A DNA stretch of 64,000 bases. Source: CAZCTO01 sp964501725. Its GTDB lineage: Bacteria; Bacillota; Clostridia; Saccharofermentanales; Saccharofermentanaceae. The stretch covers positions 1 to 64,000 of the forward strand of contig CAZCTO010000005.1 of assembly GCA_964501725.1 (NCBI GenBank), read 5' to 3'. The translations under genes and the position numbers were made by a program. The notes beneath the pieces were generated by a model. The model saw only the letters and a list, made by a program, of their open reading frames with translations. It was not told where the DNA came from and made no database searches. Shown here in pieces: positions 51,713 through 60,409 of the stretch; the first letter of the stretch is position 1, and every line of letters begins with the position of its first letter.

Positions 51713-52387
51713 ATGCAGGTAACACCGAAAACAAGTAATGAAACCAATAGAGAATACGCCTTGCGAGTCATTCGTGAAAACATCATTAATTTGGAAATAA
51801 AGCCCGGGAGTCTGGTTGGCGAACAGGAACTCGCTCAAGAACTGGGACTATCCCGTACCCCTGTACATGAAGCCCTCCTTGAACTCTCTAAATCCAAAAT
51901 TGTAGATATACTGCCTCAAAAGGGGTGTCGTGTATCCATGATTGATTCCGCTTTTATTGAAGAAGCGCGCTTTTTGAGGATGACAATTGAGTCCGCACTT
52001 GTCGAAATGGCTTGTGAACTTGCTACAGAAGCTGATTTTCGGACACTTGAGGATAATTTGAAGCTTCAGGAATTCTACCTTGTTAATCCTGCTCCGGAGA
52101 AAATGCTTCAACTGGACAATGAATTTCATATGACCCTTTACAGACTGTGCAACAAGATGCAGTGTTATTATATGGTCCAACTGATGAGCCTGCATTTCGA
52201 TCGCGTTCGCAACTTGAGCCTCCGTTCGGTAAAGGAACTCAAAATCGTTTCCGATCACAAATCTCTCGTTGAAGCGATCAAAGCCGGCGACCCCGTTGCC
52301 GCCAAGGCAGTGATCCTGAAGCACTTGTCGAGGTTTGAATTTGATGCACAGGCAATTAAAGAAGACTATGCCGAGTATTTTGCATAA
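51713..52387 (+). CDS. FCD-type GntR regulator, probable uronate repressor
   Basis: This protein of about 224 residues has an N-terminal winged helix (about 20-75, GEQELAQELGLSRTPVHEALLELSKSKIVDILPQKGCRVS) and a helical FCD ligand domain (about 85-215) with the metal-ligand-like NEFHMTLY and later His residues. FadR-subfamily members bind short palindromes near T-N-GT-N-AC-N-A; TAGTATACTA inside the uxuA box fits this. UxuR/ExuR-type regulators of uronate genes belong here. ATG 51713 has a GGGG site upstream; ATG 51689 has none. It probably represses the whole uronate locus. Confidence 0.85.
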   Translation: MQVTPKTSNETNREYALRVIRENIINLEIKPGSLVGEQELAQELGLSRTPVHEALLELSKSKIVDILPQKGCRVSMIDSAFIEEARFLRMTIESALVEMACELATEADFRTLEDNLKLQEFYLVNPAPEKMLQLDNEFHMTLYRLCNKMQCYYMVQLMSLHFDRVRNLSLRSVKELKIVSDHKSLVEAIKAGDPVAAKAVILKHLSRFEFDAQAIKEDYAEYFA

Positions 52388-52457
52388 TTTATTATTAAGG
52401 TAGCGGACAGTTTTAGGATCTCTTTTCGATGGAGTTGTTTTCCCGAGAGGATCGTTT

Positions 52458-53069
52458 ATGTGCGGGCATTATTTTCTTGAAGACGCAAATACCAGCAAAG
52501 AAATTAAGATTATATGCGATGCAATCACGCAGCGATACCGTGATTCCAATCGAAGCGTCGTACTGAAGTACGGCCAAATTAATCCGACCGATACTGCGCC
52601 AGTTCTTGTCGAAGAGCAGAGTGTCCGGCAGCCTGTGCTGATGAAATGGGGATTTCCCAAATGGCAGGGTAACGGGGTTCTGATTAATGCCCGCGCAGAA
52701 ACCGCGGCAAGTAAGCCATCGTTTATGCAAAGTGTTGATAAACGACGTTGCATCATTCCCGCGAGTGGATTTTTTGAGTGGGAACATCATACAGAAGGCA
52801 CAAAAACAAAGTATCTGTTGACCGACGTGAGATCATCCGTGCTCCACATGGCCGGACTCTTTTCGATTTTCGAAAACCCGCAAGGTGAAAAATACGCCGC
52901 CTATGTGATCTTGACGGTAAACGCCAACGAGTCTGTTCGCCCGATACACGAGCGCATGCCCCTGATTATTGAGCCGGGGCAGAGTGATTTATGGCTGACG
53001 GACGCGATTTTTGCCAAAAAGTTATTGCAATCTCCTTGCCCGGCTGTTCTGAATGCCGAAAAGGTATAG
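52458..53069 (+). CDS. SRAP domain protein (YedK/HMCES type)
   Basis: This 203-residue protein begins MCGHY; after Met removal, Cys2 forms the covalent link to abasic sites in single-stranded DNA. Other conserved parts are INARAETAASKPSF, RRCIIPASGFFEWEH (active-site Glu) and the His in RPIHERMP. The length is normal. The family protects DNA at stalled forks. It has no evident tie to the uronate genes upstream and is followed by hairpin repeat copy B. Confidence 0.94.
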   Translation: MCGHYFLEDANTSKEIKIICDAITQRYRDSNRSVVLKYGQINPTDTAPVLVEEQSVRQPVLMKWGFPKWQGNGVLINARAETAASKPSFMQSVDKRRCIIPASGFFEWEHHTEGTKTKYLLTDVRSSVLHMAGLFSIFENPQGEKYAAYVILTVNANESVRPIHERMPLIIEPGQSDLWLTDAIFAKKLLQSPCPAVLNAEKV

Positions 53070-53085
53070 GGCTGCATAACTACAT

Positions 53086-53134
53086 AAAGGGGCGCCTCAT
53101 TCGACTTTGTCACAAGCCTTTAAGACAGCCCCTT
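53086..53134. repeat. Interspersed hairpin repeat, copy B
   Basis: GGGGCGCCTCATTCGACTTT...CAAGCC...AAGACAGCCCC is a diverged copy of the unit at 23464 and 63939. It lies in the 94-bp gap between the convergent SRAP and GGDEF genes, 17 bp after the SRAP stop, and may terminate both. Confidence 0.7.
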
Positions 53135-53163
53135 CAATTGCTAAACTACTTTCGTTCATTCAT

Positions 53164-54171
53164 TCATGATACCTTATTTTTTCCTTTTGCCTTCGACTCA
53201 TAAAGCTTTTTATCGGCCTCTTGTATGATATCCATCGGGTCGCTTTGACATGTATAAGTTGCAATGCCAAGACAAATGGTAAGTTCAATCCAGGTATCAC
53301 CCGAACGCATCTTGCTCTTTTCAACAATCTTACGAAGTCGCTCTGCCACCCTGATGGCTTCGGCCTTGTCGGTGTCCGGAAGAATGATCGCAAATTCGTC
53401 ACCGCCGTATCGAAAACAGTCATCCGAAGAACGGGACGCACGTTTCAACGTTTGTGCGACATGATAGATGGCCTGATCGCCGACTAAATGACCATACACA
53501 TCGTTGATTTTCTTGAAATTGTCTATATCAATCAAAACAAGGCTGAACGTGGACGGAACACCGCGTTTCTGAACCCTCGAAAACATCATCATCGTCTTTC
53601 TCATGACTTCGTAGAAATATCGCAGGTTAAAAAGATCCGAGAGTTCATCCATAACGGAAATCTTTTTGAGCTTCGCGTTGGCAAGAGCCAGTTCCTGATT
53701 TATTCGCTGCACTTCATTTTCGGAGTTCTTCAACGCGGAGATATCCCTTGATGTTCCCCATGTTCCGACAATATTGCCTTGGTTGTCAAACAAGGGATAC
53801 TTCGAAGCCGAGAACCAGACGATCTCTCCGTTATCCTTAACCCATTTCTCAATTCGACCGATAATAGGCACTCCGGTTCTCATAATTTCCTGCTCATCGC
53901 GAAGTGCTTTTTCCGTAAAAGAATCAGGAAAAAAGTCCTTATCAGACTTTCCGACCATTTCTTTCGGATCAGAAAGGCCAAACTGGATCGCATGTGCCTT
54001 GCTGTTCAGGATAAATTTGGAATTGGTATCTTTGAAATATATCGTATCCTGGGAATTATCCATGATTGTATGGATGAGTTGAGTATCCGACAGCGCAGAG
54101 CAATGAACATTATCGGATTGAGAATTGCCCTTCATTAATGATTCAAAAGAGGATATGATGCTTTCTGTCAT
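53164..54171 (-). CDS. PAS-GGDEF diguanylate cyclase
   Basis: This cytosolic protein of about 335 residues has a PAS domain (about 32-148, DTIYFKDTNSKFILNSKAHAIQFG, WFSASKYPLFDNQGNIVGTWGTSRDIS), a short coiled coil (about 150-172) and a GGDEF domain. The active site is GGDEF at about 256-260, and an RSSD I-site lies exactly five residues upstream, so product inhibition by c-di-GMP is expected. Substrate residues DIDNFKKIND are intact. ATG 54171 lies 8 nt from GAGG. The PAS ligand is unknown. Confidence 0.93.
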   Translation of the reverse strand: MTESIISSFESLMKGNSQSDNVHCSALSDTQLIHTIMDNSQDTIYFKDTNSKFILNSKAHAIQFGLSDPKEMVGKSDKDFFPDSFTEKALRDEQEIMRTGVPIIGRIEKWVKDNGEIVWFSASKYPLFDNQGNIVGTWGTSRDISALKNSENEVQRINQELALANAKLKKISVMDELSDLFNLRYFYEVMRKTMMMFSRVQKRGVPSTFSLVLIDIDNFKKINDVYGHLVGDQAIYHVAQTLKRASRSSDDCFRYGGDEFAIILPDTDKAEAIRVAERLRKIVEKSKMRSGDTWIELTICLGIATYTCQSDPMDIIQEADKKLYESKAKGKNKVS

Positions 54172-54316
54172 GTGCATTTCCTCAAGATTGCGCCGACACC
54201 AATGAATACAGCGCGGACTTTTCTTCTATTATATATAAAACTACGGCATTAATTAATATATTTACGAAATTTATTTTACGATGTATGCCTAAAAAAGCAC
54301 AATTCTTTCCGAAGAT

Positions 54317-55258
54317 TTAAACAATCGATACCAACACAATATAGGCCGCAAGCGAGCAAATGATGTGAAGTGAAATCATATCCAGAATGACCGGCTTCTC
54401 TTTTTCTGCCGAGTCCGCCATAAAGATCGGGATAACAAAGGGCGGGGGAAGTAAAAACATCGTAAACACAGAAATCTGAAAGCTTTTATCAAGATGCAGC
54501 AGGCCTTCAATCAGCAGTGCATTAATAACAAAAGCAATAGAAAGAAAAACAGCCATCCGGATCAGGACTGCAACAAGCGGTCTGAGCATATTTTTGAAAT
54601 TTATTTGAAGCTCATATCCGATTACAATGCAAATCAGCGGCTGAGTCAGTCCGCCAAGTATCTTCAGCGTGTCTATCAGTGAACCTCCGATCTTGTTATC
54701 TGCAACTGCCGTGAAAATGCCCGCGATGCCGATGAGAATGCCAAGCAGAATCGACAGAATCACAGGCGACCGGAAAAATCCCGTGATCAGCGCTTTGGCA
54801 GTCGGCTTCTCCCCGTTCCGGCTCCGAAGGAATGCGGTTAATATAAAAAAGACGAAAATGACCTGCCCGATATCAATGATCGCGAATTTAAAAACATTTT
54901 CCGCCCCGAAAAAAGATTCAAAAAGCGCGTAACCGAGCATGCCTGCTTCAAATCCGGTAAACAGTGCCGGAAAATACTTATTCCCGGGGCTCATTTTTTT
55001 GCTGATAAATATTCCGGCAAAAAGCATGCCGACGCAGATTGAAAATACGCATAGGACGATCCACAAATACTTACCTGCAAACGTTGTTCCCGCAAAGGTA
55101 AGAAACAGCGTCGAAGGCAACGCAATATTGACAATGATTTTCTTGAAATCACCAATGGTACCCTTGCTGATGAATTTCGTATATCGAAGACATACTCCGA
55201 GAAAAATCAGAAGAATGACAGGGAGCGCTTTCGAAGTCACTTCATAAAATTGCGTCAT
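54317..55258 (-). CDS. AEC family transporter
   Basis: This 313-residue membrane protein has about ten spans in two five-helix halves, as in the auxin efflux carrier family. FKKIIVNIALPSTLFLTFAG and LGGLTQPLICIVIGYELQINFKNM are typical repeat-crossing segments. LPPPFVIPIFMADSAEKEK is the conserved second-half breaking point. Bacterial members move malate, malonate or similar acids. It is probably a single gene, divergent from the rhodanese gene. Confidence 0.88.
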   Translation of the reverse strand: MTQFYEVTSKALPVILLIFLGVCLRYTKFISKGTIGDFKKIIVNIALPSTLFLTFAGTTFAGKYLWIVLCVFSICVGMLFAGIFISKKMSPGNKYFPALFTGFEAGMLGYALFESFFGAENVFKFAIIDIGQVIFVFFILTAFLRSRNGEKPTAKALITGFFRSPVILSILLGILIGIAGIFTAVADNKIGGSLIDTLKILGGLTQPLICIVIGYELQINFKNMLRPLVAVLIRMAVFLSIAFVINALLIEGLLHLDKSFQISVFTMFLLPPPFVIPIFMADSAEKEKPVILDMISLHIICSLAAYIVLVSIV

Positions 55259-55417
55259 TCAGATTCCTTTCCGCCGACGGTTAACGGTTTGCTAACAGCA
55301 CGTCGCTTCAATCCACTAAGCGAAGTATAACAAATACACACAATGTTAACGAGAGCCATATGAACAGATGATATAATAATAGTATAGGGACTCAAAAGTT
55401 TTTGGCGAGGTGTTTAT

Positions 55418-55897
55418 ATGAAAAAAATACTCATTCCGGCAATACTGATGGCAACGTGTCTACTGGGTGCTTCGGCTTGTTCCTCCAATCGCGATACGAT
55501 GACTACATCGGTGACGTCTGTTGCTAAGGAAGAATCTTCAACCGTAACAGAGTCCGTGGCATCTGTGATTGCGGAAGAATCATCAGCGGCAGAATACAGG
55601 AAAATAACTGCTGAAGAGGCAAAAGCAATGATCGACGCAGGTAATGTAATTATCTTGGATGTTCGCACAATAAGTGAATACAACGCAGGGCATATTGCCG
55701 AATCAATTCAGCTGGAATCAGGCGATTTCGAAACTAAAGCGGCTGCTTATCTGCCGGATAAGAACGCAACCATTCTGGTTTATTGCAGAAGCGGAAACCG
55801 GAGTAAGACAGCTGCAATGCTGCTGCTTGACCTCGGGTATACAAATGTGTACGATTTCGGCGGAATCATTGATTGGCCATATGAAACCGTAAAGTAG
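55418..55897 (+). CDS. Rhodanese-domain lipoprotein
   Basis: This 159-residue protein has a lipoprotein signal (GASAC, Cys21), a Ser/Thr/Val/Glu linker made of two imperfect repeats (SVTSVAKEESS and SVASVIAEESS) and one rhodanese domain (about 60-157). The catalytic Cys is at 123 in VYCRSGNRS. IILDVRTISEYNAGHI and DFGGIIDWPY are conserved. Extracytoplasmic single-domain rhodaneses transfer sulfane sulfur or act in redox repair; the substrate is unknown. Its stop adjoins the truncated methyltransferase. Confidence 0.9.
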   Translation: MKKILIPAILMATCLLGASACSSNRDTMTTSVTSVAKEESSTVTESVASVIAEESSAAEYRKITAEEAKAMIDAGNVIILDVRTISEYNAGHIAESIQLESGDFETKAAAYLPDKNATILVYCRSGNRSKTAAMLLLDLGYTNVYDFGGIIDWPYETVK

Positions 55898-56179
55898 ATG
55901 ATTGAACCTGTTTGAACTCATTTGCTCACGGGCTGCCTTTTCCTTGCTGATAGTAAGCATTTCGGCGGAAATGTCAATCGCGGTTACGGTGCATTGCTTG
56001 CGGTTTTTCGCGATCAGAAGACTATTGGTTCCTGTTCCGGAGCAGCAATCCAGAACCGTATTTTTCTCATCCGAAATCAGATCCGGAATCGCTTTTCGCG
56101 GACTATACTTCCACCGTCGAAAATACAGAACGTCGATCAAGTCGTAAATGTTGCGGCGTTTTTTATTGTGATTACCCAT
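55898..56179 (-). pseudogene. Truncated SAM-dependent methyltransferase (5' part)
   Basis: The first about 90 codons encode a class I methyltransferase start. A YDLIDVLYFRRWKYSPRKAIPDL helix region is followed by motif I VLDCCSGTGTNSLLIAK and the acidic loop AIDISAEMLTISKEKA. It then runs into the antisense of the rhodanese gene, so motifs IV-VI and the C-terminus are gone. A deletion or rearrangement at about 55898 explains this. It is the last gene of the cysK-to-chr minus-strand string. Confidence 0.75.
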
Positions 56180-56197
56180 ACGCCTCCGCTCTTCCCG

Positions 56198-56761
56198 TTA
56201 TACAAACAGGTATACCGCTCCGCCGATCAGACCCGCACACAGCATCACGGTAATCGGATTGGGCTTTTTCCAGCGAAGCATGAAGAGTGCTGCAACAAAA
56301 AGGGCAACAGCAACGAAATTGATTCCGTCAATATTCAGGGAAAATCCTTCGGGTCCCCACACGGTCAGGATCAGAATCGTCAGTCCCGCTGACGCAATCA
56401 GGGCAACACTTGCCGGTCGCAATCCGGACAGTACACGCTTCAGTGCTTTCATATCCTTAAACTTCATAACAATCCACGCCAGAATCGATACAAAAATAAA
56501 TGCCGGGAGCACAAATCCAAATGTCGCTATCAGTGCGCCGCCGACGCCTCCCAGCTTCGTTCCGATAAATGTCGCGGCGTTAATGGAAATGGGGCCCGGC
56601 GTCATCTCGGAGATCGTAACCACATCCGAAAATTCAGCCATTGTAAGCCATTTATGAAGTTCGACGACCTGGTCTTGTACCAGAGGAAGCGCTGCAAGTC
56701 CCCCGCCGAACGTGAATAATCCGACCTGGAAAAAACTCCAGAAGAGCTGTAAATAAATTAT
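56198..56761 (-). CDS. Chromate transporter half (ChrA type), start codon ATA
   Basis: The family homology runs from about residue 3 of a 187-codon frame: YLQLFWSFFQVGLFTFGGGLAALPLV, then TPGPISINAATFIGTKLGG and a six-span fold. The first ATG (56641) would remove the conserved FTFGGG motif, so it cannot be the true start. The expected start codon reads ATA, overlapping the upstream TAA stop. It may be read inefficiently or be dead. Such paired short ChrA subunits act together, possibly as chromate or sulfate exporters. Confidence 0.7.
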   Translation of the reverse strand: MIYLQLFWSFFQVGLFTFGGGLAALPLVQDQVVELHKWLTMAEFSDVVTISEMTPGPISINAATFIGTKLGGVGGALIATFGFVLPAFIFVSILAWIVMKFKDMKALKRVLSGLRPASVALIASAGLTILILTVWGPEGFSLNIDGINFVAVALFVAALFMLRWKKPNPITVMLCAGLIGGAVYLFV

Positions 56762-57339
56762 TTCAACTCACCTGCCTTCCCGACCGGTTCTGATGCCCGG
56801 AAATTGAAAAGCCCGATCAAACCGCAGGTGATAATGACATAAAGCGGGCTGATCTTAAAGATAAATACAGCAATAAAGGCTGCGATCATGATCAATATGG
56901 AAATCAACTCTTTCTTTTTGATCAAACTGCCGACAAGGCTGATCACAACATCGGCAATCACAGCGGCAACGCCCGCCTGCATACCTTTAAGAACGGCAGC
57001 AAAAACGCGATTGTCGCGAAACGCGGCATAGAAATACGAGACGATCGAGATGACGACAAGCGGAGGTAACACAGCGCCGAAAACCGCCAGAAGTGCCCCC
57101 CGGAAGCCGGCGACACGATGTCCGATCAATATACAGGCGTTAATGGCTACGGCTCCCGGTGAAGATTGGGCGAGCGCCACAATGTCGTTCATTTCATTTT
57201 GCTCTATCCACTTCAGCTCCTCCACGAACTTTCTTTTCATGAGCGCAATAATCACATAGCCCCCACCAAAGGTAAAGGAACTCAAGTAAAGGGTCGATAA
57301 GAACAGTTTGCGATAAACATGTTTTTCCAAAAGCAACAC
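56758..57339 (-). CDS. Chromate transporter half (ChrA type)
   Basis: This 193-residue membrane protein carries the other ChrA half. STLYLSSFTFGGGYVIIALMKRKFVEE and the second motif SSPGAVAINACILIGHRVAGFRGALLAVFGAVLPP are diagnostic. There are about six spans. The GTG at 57339 follows GGAGG. It lies 70 bp after mnmA, just past a duplicated copy of the mnmA 3' end, and overlaps the frame of the second half. Confidence 0.86.
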   Translation of the reverse strand: MLLLEKHVYRKLFLSTLYLSSFTFGGGYVIIALMKRKFVEELKWIEQNEMNDIVALAQSSPGAVAINACILIGHRVAGFRGALLAVFGAVLPPLVVISIVSYFYAAFRDNRVFAAVLKGMQAGVAAVIADVVISLVGSLIKKKELISILIMIAAFIAVFIFKISPLYVIITCGLIGLFNFRASEPVGKAGELK

Positions 57340-57353
57340 CGTTCCTCCCGATT

Positions 57354-57454
57354 TTCGATAATCCCTCCACCGACAACAACATCACCATCATGCCCTATTT
57401 GTCATATGTCACCCGGCTTCGATAATCCCTCCACCAACAACAACATCACCATCG
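57354..57454 (-). repeat. Duplicated 3' end of mnmA, 64-bp period
   Basis: A segment of about 36 bp is present at 57418-57454 (the real mnmA end) and at 57354-57390, with one internal difference. It encodes GDVVVGGGIIE. The second copy lies between the mnmA stop and the chromate-transporter ribosome site and has lost the stop codon. Confidence 0.75.
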
Positions 57455-58482
57455 TATAGAACAACCGATTGACCCGGTGCTATCGCCCGTTGCGGTTCGT
57501 CAAATTCGATATGGACTTTTCCGTCCGGCAGCGGAGATACCGTTGCCCACTGCTCCGCTTGCTGATATCGCACTTTTGCTTTCACGCGGATCGGTCGCTC
57601 GAGGGTCTGAAGCGAAATCCAGTTGAAGTCGCTCGCAATCAATTCCTTTTCAAGGAGTCCCTCACTGTCACAAAGTGTTACTGTATTATTTTCGACGTTT
57701 TTGGAGCGCACATACATCGGAGCCGGCAGTGCAAGCCCGATTCCCTTCCGCTGCCCGATTGTGTAGCGTATGAGACCGCGATGCTTACCGAGGAATTGTC
57801 CTTCTTTATCAATAAAGTCCCCGGGAGTGTATTTTTTTCCTGTGTACCCTTCTATAAATTTAGCATAATCACCGTCCGGAACAAAGCATATATCCTGACT
57901 GTCGCGCTTACCTGCATTAATAAAACCGTGCTCTTCGGCGATTTTACGGGTTTCTGACTTATTGAGGCTCCCCAGCGGAAAGACCGTATGGGCAAGTTGC
58001 TCCTGCGTAAGTGAATATAAAACATAGCTCTGATCTTTGCTTGAATCCAGAGCCTTTTTCAGAAGATACCGACCGCCCTCAAACTCGATTCGGGCATAGT
58101 GCCCGGTGACAACATAATCACATTCCAGCTCAATTGCCCGCTTGAAAAGCCGTTCGAACTTAATATACCGGTTGCAGTCGATACATGGATTCGGCGTTGA
58201 GCCGTTTTCATATGCATGAATAAAACGCATAATTACCGACTCATTAAAGTCTGCTGTGAAGTTAAGCACATAGAAGGGCATATCCAATCGAAAAGCGACG
58301 CTTCGAGCATCGTTTATATCATCGAGGGAACAGCAGGTTTTCTCTCGCCCGATTTGCGCTTCTTCATTCGTGAAAAGCTTCATCGTGACGCCGATGCAGT
58401 CAAACCCTCTATTCTTCATAAGATAAGCGGCGACGCTGCTGTCAACGCCTCCGCTCATCGCGATCAACGCCCGTTTATTCAT
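57409..58482 (-). CDS. mnmA: tRNA-specific 2-thiouridylase
   Basis: This 357-residue enzyme thiolates U34 of tRNA-Lys, -Glu and -Gln. It has the PP-loop AMSGGVDSSVAAYL (8-21), the catalytic Cys in NPCIDCNRYIKF near 100, TGHYARI, the second Cys in DSQDICFVPDGDY near 198, and a C-terminal beta-barrel. It overlaps nadA by 4 nt. Such enzymes take sulfur from cysteine desulfurases; none is encoded here, but cysK is in the same string. Confidence 0.97.
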   Translation of the reverse strand: MNKRALIAMSGGVDSSVAAYLMKNRGFDCIGVTMKLFTNEEAQIGREKTCCSLDDINDARSVAFRLDMPFYVLNFTADFNESVIMRFIHAYENGSTPNPCIDCNRYIKFERLFKRAIELECDYVVTGHYARIEFEGGRYLLKKALDSSKDQSYVLYSLTQEQLAHTVFPLGSLNKSETRKIAEEHGFINAGKRDSQDICFVPDGDYAKFIEGYTGKKYTPGDFIDKEGQFLGKHRGLIRYTIGQRKGIGLALPAPMYVRSKNVENNTVTLCDSEGLLEKELIASDFNWISLQTLERPIRVKAKVRYQQAEQWATVSPLPDGKVHIEFDEPQRAIAPGQSVVLYDGDVVVGGGIIEAG

Positions 58483-59411
58483 CCTTCACCCAGTCTAAGC
58501 ATCTCATCGATGCATCTTTTTGCGTCCCGGATCGTGTCCGCCGGAAGGAGAATTTCTATGCCGCCCTCACCCTTCACACAATTCAAAACATCCACTAACG
58601 TTGTTATCTTCATGTTCGGACAAATCAAATCCTTCGACAGCGGAAAAAATTTCTTGTCCGGACACATATATTGCAGGTGTTCCGCAATGCTGTTCTCCGT
58701 CCCGATAATGAATTCCTTGTGATCACTATTTACTGCGAAGTCCATGATCGCAGAAGTGCTCCCGACAAAATCGGCGAGCTCAACGACAGCCGGAATACAC
58801 TCCGGATGAACCAGCAACAATGCGTCCGGATGGGATTCTTTGGCTTTGCGGGTCTCGAGCGCGGTGATTCTCGCGTGAGTCGGGCATCCGCCATGTACCA
58901 ACGCAATATTCTTTCCCGGAAGCTTCGCGGCGACATAAGCGCCGAGATTGCGATCCGGAACAAAAAGGATGTTCGGATTTTCGATTCTGCCGACGATTTT
59001 AACCGCGGAAGAGGAGGTTACACATACATCACATACCGTTTTCTGATCTGCTGTCGTATTGATGTAAGCGACAACCGTATGGTCCGGATAATGGTTCTTT
59101 AACTGCAGGATCATCTCTTTATCGAGTTGCTCCGCCATCGGGCAGCCTGCCTGTTCATTTGCAAGATAGACCGTTTTATCAGGAGACAGAATCTTAACCG
59201 TCTCTGCCATAAACCGGACACCGCACATAATCACCGTTTTCTGCGGTGCAGTCGCCGCCATTACACTGAGTTGGTAGGAGTCGCCTGCAAAATCCGCGAT
59301 TTCGATGATTTCCCGGGCTTGGTAGCTGTGAGCCAGGATGCATATATCCCGCTCTTTCTTGAGTGAAAGAATTTCGTTCTGAACATCTTGCAGACTCATT
59401 GTATTTGCCAC
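58479..59411 (-). CDS. nadA: Quinolinate synthase
   Basis: This [4Fe-4S] enzyme of about 310 residues makes quinolinate from iminoaspartate and dihydroxyacetone phosphate in NAD synthesis. Cluster Cys residues appear in IMCGVRFMAETVKIL, VHPECIPAV and LICPNMKI. CILAHSYQAREIIEIADFAGDS is the substrate-binding opening. The GTG at 59411 follows GGAGG by 8 nt and is preferred to ATG 59399. nadB and nadC are not in the window. It lies 25 bp after cysK. Confidence 0.95.
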   Translation of the reverse strand: MANTMSLQDVQNEILSLKKERDICILAHSYQAREIIEIADFAGDSYQLSVMAATAPQKTVIMCGVRFMAETVKILSPDKTVYLANEQAGCPMAEQLDKEMILQLKNHYPDHTVVAYINTTADQKTVCDVCVTSSSAVKIVGRIENPNILFVPDRNLGAYVAAKLPGKNIALVHGGCPTHARITALETRKAKESHPDALLLVHPECIPAVVELADFVGSTSAIMDFAVNSDHKEFIIGTENSIAEHLQYMCPDKKFFPLSKDLICPNMKITTLVDVLNCVKGEGGIEILLPADTIRDAKRCIDEMLRLGEG

Positions 59412-59436
59412 TATCAATCCCTCCAATAATAATTGC

Positions 59437-60363
59437 TTACGAGAACATCGGCGTAGACAGATACCGCTCTCCGGTATCCGGAAGCATAACGACGATTGTT
59501 TTCCCGGTATTTTCCGGACGTTTTGCGATCACGGTTGCCGCCCAAAGTGCCGCTCCCGAAGAAATCCCGACGAGTACGCCCTCGATTCTTGCGATCTGTC
59601 TTCCGGTTTCAAAAGCATCCTCGTTACTGACGGTAATGACTTCATCATAAATGGATGTGTTCAGTGTATCCGGAACGAAATTCGCTCCGATTCCCTGTAT
59701 CTTGTGCGGACCGGGTGCGCCTCCGGACAGGATCGGTGAATCCGCCGGTTCCACTGCAACAATCTTAATGCCCGGCTTCTTGGATTTCAAGTACTCACCG
59801 GCTCCTGAAACAGTACCGCCGGTGCCGACGCCCGCAACAAAAAAATCAACCGTCCCATCGGTATCCTCCCATATCTCAGGCCCTGTAGTCGTCCGGTGAA
59901 TCGCAGGATTGGCCGCATTGGTGAACTGGCTCGGCAAAAAACTTCCCGGAATCTCGCCGGCAAGCGCTTCCGCCTTTGCTACCGCGCCCATCATGCCCAG
60001 CGGCCCTTCTGTAAGGACAAGTTCGGCACCATATGCTTTAAGCAGATTCCTGCGCTCGACGCTCATCGTTTCAGGCATTGTAAGAATAACACGATATCCT
60101 CGGGCAGCGGCAATTGAGGCGAGTCCGATTCCCGTGTTTCCGCTTGTCGGCTCAATGATGACATCTCCGGGTTTCAGTCGACCATCCGCTTCGGCGGTCT
60201 CTATCATTGCTTTTGCGATTCGGTCCTTGACGCTGCCGGCAGGATTAAAACTTTCGAGTTTTGCCAGAATCAATGCATTAAGCCCTGCGTCCCTCCCATA
60301 ACGATTGAGAGCGAGCAAGGGTGTTTTTCCGATAAGATCGGCAATTTCGTTATATATTTTCAT
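59437..60363 (-). CDS. cysK: Cysteine synthase (O-acetylserine sulfhydrylase)
   Basis: This 308-residue PLP enzyme joins O-acetylserine and sulfide. The PLP Lys is in NPAGSVKDRIA near 46, the substrate loop is PTSGNTGIGLA, the phosphate-binding loop VGTGGTVSGAGEYLK, and GISSGAALWAA the C-terminal block. There is no regulatory domain, so it is CysK/CysM-type rather than cystathionine beta-synthase. It is followed closely by nadA and mnmA. Confidence 0.95.
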   Translation of the reverse strand: MKIYNEIADLIGKTPLLALNRYGRDAGLNALILAKLESFNPAGSVKDRIAKAMIETAEADGRLKPGDVIIEPTSGNTGIGLASIAAARGYRVILTMPETMSVERRNLLKAYGAELVLTEGPLGMMGAVAKAEALAGEIPGSFLPSQFTNAANPAIHRTTTGPEIWEDTDGTVDFFVAGVGTGGTVSGAGEYLKSKKPGIKIVAVEPADSPILSGGAPGPHKIQGIGANFVPDTLNTSIYDEVITVSNEDAFETGRQIARIEGVLVGISSGAALWAATVIAKRPENTGKTIVVMLPDTGERYLSTPMFS

Positions 60364-60409
60364 AATGATCGCTCCTTTCGAACACTCCGCCTAATCATTT
60401 AGGAAAATA

